Shown here: in pieces, positions 41,347 through 47,002 of the stretch
How positions within the stretch are numbered: position 1 is the stretch's first letter
How the letters are laid out: each line of letters opens with the position of its first letter
Position numbers and translations under genes: made by a program
NCBI GenBank assembly: GCA_002699445.1
Contig: PAAU01000043.1
Span: forward strand, 1 to 47,002
Origin: Micrococcales bacterium
GTDB lineage: Bacteria; Actinomycetota; Actinomycetes; S36-B12; GCA-2699445
Direction: 5' to 3'
Length of the DNA: 47,002 nt
The notes under the pieces: model-generated
The model's database searches: none
Told to the model about the DNA's origin: nothing
The model's input: the letters and a program-made list of their open reading frames with translations, nothing else

Positions 41347-41679
41347 GTGACCTACGTCATCATCGAAACGTGTGTTGACCTCAAGGACAAGGCTTGTGTC
41401 GACGAATGCCCCGTCGACTGTATCTACGAGGGTGATCGGATGCTCTACATCCACCCCGACGAGTGCGTCGACTGCGGTGCTTGCGAGCCAGTATGCCCGG
41501 TTGAAGCTATCTACTACGAAGATGACGTCCCTGAGGAGTACACCGCCTACACAGACGCCAACGCTGAGTTCTTCAATGGAATTCCGGATTCGGATCTTGG
41601 TGGAGCGGCGAAACATGGTCCGTTTCAGAAGGATGTCCCGATGGTGGCTGCACTTCCGCCCCAGGAACACGACGAGTGA
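41347..41679 (+). CDS. fdxA: 7Fe ferredoxin
   Basis: A 110-residue electron carrier with one [3Fe-4S] and one [4Fe-4S] cluster. Cysteines lie at 9, 17, 21, 25, 40, 43, 46 and 50, in ETCVDLKDKACVDECPVDC and DECVDCGACEPVCPVEA. After the cluster domain comes an acidic tail. AAGGAGG at 41335-41341 selects GTG 41347; a longer frame from 41293 crosses the promoter. The gene is first of a tightly overlapped chain with pheA, tyrA and dapC. Partners may be cytochrome P450 or other reductases; none is in the window. Confidence 0.95.
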   Translation: MTYVIIETCVDLKDKACVDECPVDCIYEGDRMLYIHPDECVDCGACEPVCPVEAIYYEDDVPEEYTAYTDANAEFFNGIPDSDLGGAAKHGPFQKDVPMVAALPPQEHDE

Positions 41680-42626
41680 GCGACGGGGGGCAGCAACTGC
41701 TCACCTTCTTGGGGCCAGTCGGCTCGTTAACTCATGCCGCTGTGGAATCCCTCAGCAAACCCTGGTCGGGCCCAGTAGCGCCACAATCTTCGATAGTCGA
41801 TGTGGTCTTCGCTGTCGAGTCGGGCGAGGCTGCCGCTGGAGTCGTGCCGTTAGACACGTCGATTGAAGGTGACGTAACCAGCACAATTGATGAGCTGATC
41901 TTTCGGTCGTCGCTTTGCTTCATTAACGAAGTTGTTGTGGTGCCGGTCAGCTACGTCGTAGCCGGTATCGGTGGCAGCCGATGGGGAGATGTGCGACAAG
42001 TCGTGACTACGGCGGCAGCACTAGCTCAGTGTCGTCGCTTCATCGAAGCGGCTGAAATTTCGGTGCAACTGGTTGGGGACGTTTCGGAAGCTGCTGAGGT
42101 GGCGATTGCAGGCAACTCCCCGGAGACCGCAGCGCTCACCACGGCGATGTCAGCTCATGTGGCCTCATTAACAGTGCTCCGTTCGGCAGTGGAGGATCAC
42201 TCCGGGGTAACTACCCGGATGGGACTGCTGTCTCGGCAAGTCTCAGATCCAACCGGTCACGATGAAACGTCGGTCGTCGTCACTCCGATTGGTGATCGAA
42301 CTGGAGTACTCGCCGATATCCTGCGATGTTTTTCGGACCGTGGAATAGCACTCACCGCGATCAGTTCTCGGCCATTGAAAACTCGACTTGGTGAGTATTG
42401 CTTTCTGTTGACGGCCCGCAGCCACATTGCGGATCCGGCCTTTCAGTCCGCTTTGCTAGATGCCGCCGAACTATCGGCAGAGATCAAACTGCTTGGATCA
42501 TTTCCGTCGCAGCGGGCCGAGGATTCGGTTCGCGTAGATGAGTCCGCTCCACCGGGTTCCGTCGATGCAGCGGGTCTGCAACCGTGGATCCAATCGCTAC
42601 TCGAGCCGCGACAACTGGGACTGTGA
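41676..42626 (+). CDS. pheA: Prephenate dehydratase
   Basis: A 316-residue enzyme converting prephenate to phenylpyruvate. It begins LTFLGPVGSLTHAA (family: FLGPxGTFTxxA), continues with VVPLDTSIEGDV (usual P-x-ENSxEG), and the catalytic Thr-Arg region HSGVTTRMGLL, where Phe usually follows Arg. A C-terminal ACT domain (about 195-280), GVLADILRCFSDRGIALTAI, gives feedback control by phenylalanine. The D in place of E before TSIEG and M in place of F are departures from the consensus, but the enzyme core is intact. GTG 41676 overlaps the fdxA stop as GTGA. Confidence 0.9.
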   Translation: MSDGGQQLLTFLGPVGSLTHAAVESLSKPWSGPVAPQSSIVDVVFAVESGEAAAGVVPLDTSIEGDVTSTIDELIFRSSLCFINEVVVVPVSYVVAGIGGSRWGDVRQVVTTAAALAQCRRFIEAAEISVQLVGDVSEAAEVAIAGNSPETAALTTAMSAHVASLTVLRSAVEDHSGVTTRMGLLSRQVSDPTGHDETSVVVTPIGDRTGVLADILRCFSDRGIALTAISSRPLKTRLGEYCFLLTARSHIADPAFQSALLDAAELSAEIKLLGSFPSQRAEDSVRVDESAPPGSVDAAGLQPWIQSLLEPRQLGL

Positions 42627-43621
42627 CATTGCGCATTCAGCATGTTGGTATCCAAGGTTTGGGTCTTATCGGGTCGTCTGTCGCTCGAAGTTTGCAGCCT
42701 CACGTCCGGATTACCGGGTTTGACCCGGACCCAGTAACGCGAGAAACGGCGATAGCGTCCGGGGTGACAGTCGTTGAAGAATCGGAGGATCTGAGTCAGT
42801 GCGATTTAGTGCTGCTTGCGGCGCCCACAGACACAAACTGCGAGTTACTCGCGGCCGAAATAGCAGCAGGATCGGGAAGAATTGTTGCTGATTTGGGTTC
42901 GGTCAAAGGGCCCATTGAGGAGATATGGCTCAAGGGAGATTCGGATTTTCCTTTCGTTGGCACCCATCCTATGTCTGGGTCCGAATCATCAGGGTTTGCG
43001 GCCGGATCCGCTGATTTGTTTGTGGGTGCGCCCTGGCCGGTGGCGGTGCACGAACGAACTGAGCCAACAGCGCTAATGACCACGCTCGAGATCATTAAGA
43101 TTTTGGGTGGCCGACCAATCCCGGTGTCATCAGCACGACATGACGCCGAGGTGGCCCGCGTTTCACACTTAGCCCAAGTGCTGGCCGGTGCCTTAGGGCG
43201 GGGTGCAGCGGGACTTGCAGATGAGCATGTGACCGTGAACTTGGCTGGGGGAGCCTACCGAGATGGCAGTCGGGTCAGCGCTGGGCCACCTGATCGAACA
43301 GCGGAGTACTTGAACGCTAACGGCCCTAATGCGGCTGAAGCTGTCCGAGTAGCAGCAGCAGAGTTACTGGAGGTAGCGGAGGCACTGGAAGTGGGGGACG
43401 CGACGGCGGTGGAGCAGTGGTTAACGCCCGCACATCGACTTCGAGGTGCATTTAACACTCGTTGGGAGCCACGCGACACTGTGGAACTTACCGGGACTGG
43501 AGTTGAAGTGCAGCGACTTCTCCTCGATCAGCGCGACCGTGCAGTTTGGGTCACCGAACTGCATCAAACCGGTGATGACACCTGGCGTTTTGCTCTTGAT
43601 GTCGCGGAGACATCGGGGTGA
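42623..43621 (+). CDS. tyrA: Prephenate dehydrogenase
   Basis: A 332-residue NAD-dependent enzyme converting prephenate to 4-hydroxyphenylpyruvate for tyrosine. The Rossmann loop is GIQGLGLIGSSVARSL near residues 8-23. Downstream are ADLGSVKGPI, VGTHPMSGSESSGF (His binding prephenate) and the HDAEVARVSHLAQVLAGAL segment, the second catalytic His block. About 60 C-terminal residues are extra, without a clear ACT domain. GTG 42623 overlaps the pheA stop as GTGA; an upstream in-frame GTG lies inside pheA. Confidence 0.93.
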   Translation: MTLRIQHVGIQGLGLIGSSVARSLQPHVRITGFDPDPVTRETAIASGVTVVEESEDLSQCDLVLLAAPTDTNCELLAAEIAAGSGRIVADLGSVKGPIEEIWLKGDSDFPFVGTHPMSGSESSGFAAGSADLFVGAPWPVAVHERTEPTALMTTLEIIKILGGRPIPVSSARHDAEVARVSHLAQVLAGALGRGAAGLADEHVTVNLAGGAYRDGSRVSAGPPDRTAEYLNANGPNAAEAVRVAAAELLEVAEALEVGDATAVEQWLTPAHRLRGAFNTRWEPRDTVELTGTGVEVQRLLLDQRDRAVWVTELHQTGDDTWRFALDVAETSG

Positions 43622-44715
43622 GCAGTCGGACGTGGAGCGTTTCGGAGTTGCTGTCTGGACTGCGAGATCGCGCGGAACGCAGCGGTAGGAGACTCATAGA
43701 TTTGGGGCAAGGGGCTCCGGTGGACCCCACTCCGGAGTTGGTCACCGCAGAGTTAGCCGCAGCGGCAGATTGGCCAGGCTATCCGCCGGCACAAGGGATC
43801 GAGGAAGTTCGCACCGCCTACTGCCGATGGGCAGCTCGGCGTTGGGGCACGCATCTGTCGGCAACCGATGTGGTCACCACGGTGGGCAGTAAAGAATTCA
43901 TCGCAACTCTGCCGTGGCTAATGGGACTCAGCCGATCTGATCTTGTGGCGATACCGGAACTCGCTTACCCCACCTACGCTGCGGGGGCGCACCTTGCCGG
44001 ATGCCGAGTGGTGGCCACACCCCCTGATATTGGAGCGCTAGACGCAATCCGGCCGCGGCTGCTGTGGCTGAATACGCCCGGAAATCCAACTGGAGAGAGC
44101 TTAACGGCAGTCCAGCTGACCGAGATAGTTGCGTGGGCTCGGGAGAGAGGGATCACCGTTGTCAGCGACGAGTGTTACATCGAGCTCACACCGCCCGGGC
44201 CACCAGCGACATCGATCCTGTCCCCGGAGGTCAATGGCGGTCGATTCGATAACTTGGTTGCAGTGCACTCGCTATCAAAGCGAAGCAATATGGCTGGCTA
44301 TCGAATCGGATTCGCCTCCGGAGACCCGAAGTTTCTGGCACAACTCCAACAGTCTCGGCGAGATGCGGGATTGATTGCGGCTGGCCCGATCCAAAGGGCT
44401 GCCGTTAAAGCTCTTGCAGATGACGATCATGTTTTTCGACTGCAGCAGCAGTACGCCGAGCGTCGGGCGGTCCTTCGAACGGGTCTGACCGCTGTGGGTT
44501 GGCAAGTACAGCATTCTGAGGCGGGGCTCTTTATATGGGCTACCGCGGGTGAAAGCGACGCTAAGACCTCGGCGCGGCTGGCCGATCTTGGTATTTTGGT
44601 GGCTCCGGGCGGCTTCTATGGGTCGACGGGTGACCAGCATGTGAGGTTGTCGTTGACCGCCTCATTAACGGATCTGGTCGAGGTCGGAGCGCGCTTGTTG
44701 GCGGCGGAACAGTAG
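43618..44715 (+). CDS. dapC: Succinyldiaminopimelate aminotransferase (DapC-type)
   Basis: A 365-residue class I PLP aminotransferase. PLP Lys lies in HSLSKRSNMAGYRIGF, the NPTG motif is LLWLNTPGNPTGES and the Asp/Tyr pair is VVSDECYIEL. Actinobacterial DapC enzymes are encoded beside the 7Fe ferredoxin, giving the call; it would make N-succinyl-diaminopimelate for lysine and peptidoglycan. Because it is coupled by GTGA to tyrA, a role in aromatic amino acid transamination is a real alternative. No dapD or dapE gene is in the window. Confidence 0.85.
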   Translation: MSSRTWSVSELLSGLRDRAERSGRRLIDLGQGAPVDPTPELVTAELAAAADWPGYPPAQGIEEVRTAYCRWAARRWGTHLSATDVVTTVGSKEFIATLPWLMGLSRSDLVAIPELAYPTYAAGAHLAGCRVVATPPDIGALDAIRPRLLWLNTPGNPTGESLTAVQLTEIVAWARERGITVVSDECYIELTPPGPPATSILSPEVNGGRFDNLVAVHSLSKRSNMAGYRIGFASGDPKFLAQLQQSRRDAGLIAAGPIQRAAVKALADDDHVFRLQQQYAERRAVLRTGLTAVGWQVQHSEAGLFIWATAGESDAKTSARLADLGILVAPGGFYGSTGDQHVRLSLTASLTDLVEVGARLLAAEQ

Positions 44716-44736
44716 TTTGCGGTGCTGGCGGTGAGT

Positions 44737-44761
44737 CTGGGTGGGCGGCTTTCGGACCCAG
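44737..44761 (+). terminator. Weak hairpin after dapC
   Basis: CTGGGT (44737-44742) and ACCCAG (44756-44761) pair around 13 nt, 22 bp past the dapC stop. No T-run follows. It may mark the end of the fdxA-dapC transcript. Confidence 0.3.
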
Positions 44762-44835
44762 CCCGTCCCATGGGGAACAGGGCTGACTACGGTGGGGGGC
44801 AGGTCATTGATTAATCGCCAAGCGAGGAGGCCGTC

Positions 44836-46122
44836 GTGACAGATGGAGCCAAGCTGTCGTACGGAGACGGACAGCTGGATTTGCCGCCCGTCCGCGGAAC
44901 TGAAGGACACCAGGGTTGGTCGATAGCAGAGATGCTCGGCACGACTGACCACGTCTCAGTCGACGTTGGTTTCGTGAATACTGCAGCTTGCGAATCCGCA
45001 ATCACCTACATTGATGGTGAGAAGGGTATTTTGCGCTATCGCGGCTATCCGATTGATCAACTTGCCGAACGTTCCACCTATCTCGAGGTTGCTTATCTCC
45101 TCATCTATGGAAATCTGCCCAGCGAATCGCAGTTGACTGATTTCAAGAGCAGAATCACTATGCACACTCTGTTGCATGAGGATCTCCGGCGGCTGTTTGA
45201 TGGCTTCCCACGTAATGCGCATCCCATGCCAGTTCTTTCCAGTGCAGTCAGCGCACTGTCGACTTTTTATGAAGACTCGCTTGATCCAATGGATGCAAAC
45301 CAAGTCGAAATATCGACCATCAGATTGCTTGCAAAACTGCCAACTATTGCTGCCTATGCCTATAAGAAGTCAGTAGGGCAGCCGTACCTGTACCCACAAA
45401 ATTCGTTGGATTACGTACACAACTTCATGCGGATGACTTTCGGTGTCCCCGCAGAGGATTACGAAGTAGATCCGGTGGTGGTCGAAGCGCTCGATCTGTT
45501 GTTGATCCTGCATGCAGATCACGAACAGAACTGTTCGACATCGACCGTGCGGCTCGTCGGTTCTTCACATGCAAATATGTTCGCCTCCGTCTCGGCCGGC
45601 ATCAACGCGTTATTCGGTCCGCTGCATGGTGGCGCGAATCAAGCGGTTCTAGAGATGCTCGAGCGAATCCATGCATCTGGCGGCGGAGTCAAAACTTTTA
45701 TCCGACAGGTCAAGAATCGCGAGCACGGCGTTCGATTGATGGGGTTCGGACATCGGGTCTACAAGAACTATGACCCTCGTGCAGCAATTATTAAGCAAAA
45801 GGCGCATGAGGTATTTGCGGCGCTGAATGTTAACGATCCACTTCTCGACATTGCCATGCGGCTGGAGGAAGTTGCGCTGGCGGACGACTTCTTTGTTTCT
45901 CGCGGCCTCTATCCAAATGTCGATTTCTACACGGGCCTGATCTACAAGGCGATGGGCTTTCCGTCGCGGATGTTTACCGTGATGTTTGCTCTCGGTAGGT
46001 TGCCTGGTTGGATCGCTCAGTGGCGCGAAATGATTGCCGATCCTCAGACAAAGATCGGTCGACCGCGCCAGATCTATGTTGGCGAACCGGAACGAGACTA
46101 CGTCCCGCTGCTCGATAGGTAA
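44836..46122 (+). CDS. gltA: Citrate synthase (type II)
   Basis: A 428-residue enzyme condensing oxaloacetate and acetyl-CoA. It has the type II hexameric form with an N-terminal domain of about 40 residues. Key parts are YIDGEKGILRYRGYPI, HADHEQNCSTSTVR, FGPLHGGANQAVL (catalytic His), GFGHRVYKNYDPRA (catalytic His and Arg) and NVDFYTGLIYKAMG (catalytic Asp). GAGGAGG (44824-44830) 5 nt before GTG 44836 is a strong ribosome site. With class I fumarase it implies a working citric acid cycle. Confidence 0.97.
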   Translation: MTDGAKLSYGDGQLDLPPVRGTEGHQGWSIAEMLGTTDHVSVDVGFVNTAACESAITYIDGEKGILRYRGYPIDQLAERSTYLEVAYLLIYGNLPSESQLTDFKSRITMHTLLHEDLRRLFDGFPRNAHPMPVLSSAVSALSTFYEDSLDPMDANQVEISTIRLLAKLPTIAAYAYKKSVGQPYLYPQNSLDYVHNFMRMTFGVPAEDYEVDPVVVEALDLLLILHADHEQNCSTSTVRLVGSSHANMFASVSAGINALFGPLHGGANQAVLEMLERIHASGGGVKTFIRQVKNREHGVRLMGFGHRVYKNYDPRAAIIKQKAHEVFAALNVNDPLLDIAMRLEEVALADDFFVSRGLYPNVDFYTGLIYKAMGFPSRMFTVMFALGRLPGWIAQWREMIADPQTKIGRPRQIYVGEPERDYVPLLDR

Positions 46123-46146
46123 CTGAGGAACGATCGTAGAACTTAA

Positions 46147-46161
46147 CCCTTAGACTAAGGG
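46147..46161 (+). promoter_or_regulatory. Palindrome over the hemerythrin-gene -10 box
   Basis: CCCTTA (46147-46152), GAC, TAAGGG (46156-46161): a perfect 6-bp inverted repeat with a 3-nt centre. It contains TAGACT (46151-46156), the best -10 box upstream of the hemerythrin-domain gene, so a dimeric repressor bound here would block the promoter. No regulator is identified. Confidence 0.45.
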
Positions 46162-46200
46162 CAGACCACTGCAGGCAACGCTGCTGGAGGATGTAAGTCG

Positions 46201-46833
46201 ATGACCGTTGCACCGACCAAGTTCCGCATGAATATGTTCATGCATCGAGCGTTTCTGCGAGAGATCGATCGGTTATTGAGTCGGCTGGGCAATCTCGATA
46301 TGAATGATTCCGAACAGGTCGCGGGTTTTCAACGCCGGTGGCGATTCTTCACTGAGACCTTGGCCGCGCACCATGCTGCTGAGGACCAGTACTTATGGCC
46401 CATAGCGGAACGGTCTGCGGATGCGGAGGAGCAGGTCGTGCTTCATGCCATGGCAGCCGAACACACCGCTCTTGAGGAAGCTAGTCAGTCGGTGGAGGCA
46501 ACCGTATCCGTACTAATGGAGCGAGAAGATACAAAAGGCATCACTGCTGCTCTCAGTGATTTGGCGGGGCTACTCGCGGGTCATTGTCTGCACGAAGAGC
46601 ACGCTGGCGTTCCGATCGTTGCGAAATATATATCGCAGGAAGATTTCGATAGTTTCATGGCGACATCACGAAATCGATCAAACGCGGATCTGATTCTTGC
46701 CTGGGTCTGTGACGGCGCACCACCTGAGATCATTTCTGGAACGTGGTCGATGCTTCCGGCGCCCATGAGAGTTATGGTTCGACCGCGTGCCAACCGGAAA
46801 TATCGACGATTCGTGACTGAATGCGGATTTTGA
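46201..46833 (+). CDS. Hemerythrin HHE domain protein
   Basis: A 210-residue cytoplasmic protein with a four-helix hemerythrin-like domain, a non-heme diiron fold. Iron ligands are visible as His15 (MHRAFLREID), HHAAEDQ near 62-68, EHTALEE near 90-96 and CLHEEHAGV near 131-139. The C-terminal 60 residues extend beyond the core and are basic at the end (RPRANRKYRRF). It may sense or store oxygen, nitric oxide or iron. GGAGG lies 10 nt before ATG 46201; between them ATGTAA forms a start-stop pair that could affect initiation. Confidence 0.85.
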   Translation: MTVAPTKFRMNMFMHRAFLREIDRLLSRLGNLDMNDSEQVAGFQRRWRFFTETLAAHHAAEDQYLWPIAERSADAEEQVVLHAMAAEHTALEEASQSVEATVSVLMEREDTKGITAALSDLAGLLAGHCLHEEHAGVPIVAKYISQEDFDSFMATSRNRSNADLILAWVCDGAPPEIISGTWSMLPAPMRVMVRPRANRKYRRFVTECGF

Positions 46834-46883
46834 TGAGGTTTATGCAGTGGGCGGCTGAGCGAGTCTCCGGATCTCGCCTCGCC

Positions 46884-46889
46884 TAGGCT
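46884..46889 (+). promoter_or_regulatory. -10 box of the last gene (leaderless)
   Basis: TAGGCT, 6 nt, then ATG 46896. Confidence 0.6.
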
Positions 46890-46895
46890 ATTGGC

Positions 46896-47002
46896 ATGTT
46901 GCGAAATACCCTTCTTCTCTTCTCGGCGATGATGCTGGCGGTAGGCGTTGGTAGCACTGCACGGGCAGCCGACGAGGGACTAAATGTCCCAGCAGCAGCC
47001 GA
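46896..47002 (+). CDS. Secreted or exported protein, N-terminal fragment
   Basis: Only 35 codons lie in the window. The start MLRNTLLLFSAMMLAVGVG followed by STARAADEGLNVP is a typical signal peptide with a likely cleavage after ARA. The family cannot be told from this piece. The leaderless TAGGCT box 6 nt upstream supports the start. Confidence 0.6.
   Translation, partial: MLRNTLLLFSAMMLAVGVGSTARAADEGLNVPAAA

Overview
The window is a gene-dense chromosomal segment of an actinobacterium (Actinomycetota). The evidence is the set of lineage-typical genes: a mycothiol-pathway MshB deacetylase, the 32-residue ribosomal protein bS22 (AURKAIP1/COX24 type), DUF4307, DUF3817, DUF4245 and DUF6542 proteins, a PIN-PhoH protein, an Rv0428c-type acetyltransferase, a 7Fe ferredoxin followed by a DapC-type aminotransferase, and frequent GTG starts. 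GC content looks moderately high by eye, lower than in streptomycetes; I did not count it. SURF1, citrate synthase, fumarase and proline dehydrogenase indicate an aerobic respiring organism. I could not assign a genus. No rRNA, tRNA, CRISPR array, insertion sequence or phage gene was seen.

Layout. (1) 1-13812: a Cys-rich Rv0495c-like protein divergent from a Ppx/GppA phosphatase, CtpE-type P-type ATPase and sugar phosphate isomerase-like operon; then a TetR regulator, proline dehydrogenase, ProC, an AcuC-type deacetylase, bS22, an SDR epimerase, an acyltransferase, a HAD-IB phosphatase, a degenerate acyl-CoA ligase and a glutaredoxin-like protein. From memory this follows Mycobacterium tuberculosis Rv0495c-Rv0508, with insertions. 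(2) 13814-29828: DrrAB-type ABC exporter, greA, NlpC/P60 protein, DUF4307, a small membrane protein, SURF1, DUF3817, cis-prenyltransferase, PhoH, class I fumarase, DUF4245, xseAB, ispH, DUF6542, rmuC and ychF. This resembles Rv1080c-Rv1112. (3) 29829-30523: a long intergenic stretch with a strong hairpin and a probable 36-codon gene. (4) 30524-38312: a five-gene oligopeptide ABC transporter facing a DPP-IV-like peptidase, probably a peptide import and degradation module. (5) 38405-47002: mshB, a DUF6113-like membrane protein, flavin reductase, GNAT acetyltransferase, the coupled chain fdxA-pheA-tyrA-dapC, gltA, a hemerythrin-domain protein and the start of a secreted protein. The order resembles Rv1170-Rv1178.

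The most distinctive feature is the start-site layout. At 13 genes a TANNNT hexamer sits exactly 6 nt before the ATG or GTG, so the start codon falls where transcription should begin. These genes look leaderless, and this spacing corrects several start sites. Genes inside operons, or with clear Shine-Dalgarno sites (greA, uppS, phoH, fdxA, gltA, hemerythrin), use leadered initiation instead. Several divergent pairs have leaderless promoters on both strands within 31-109 bp.
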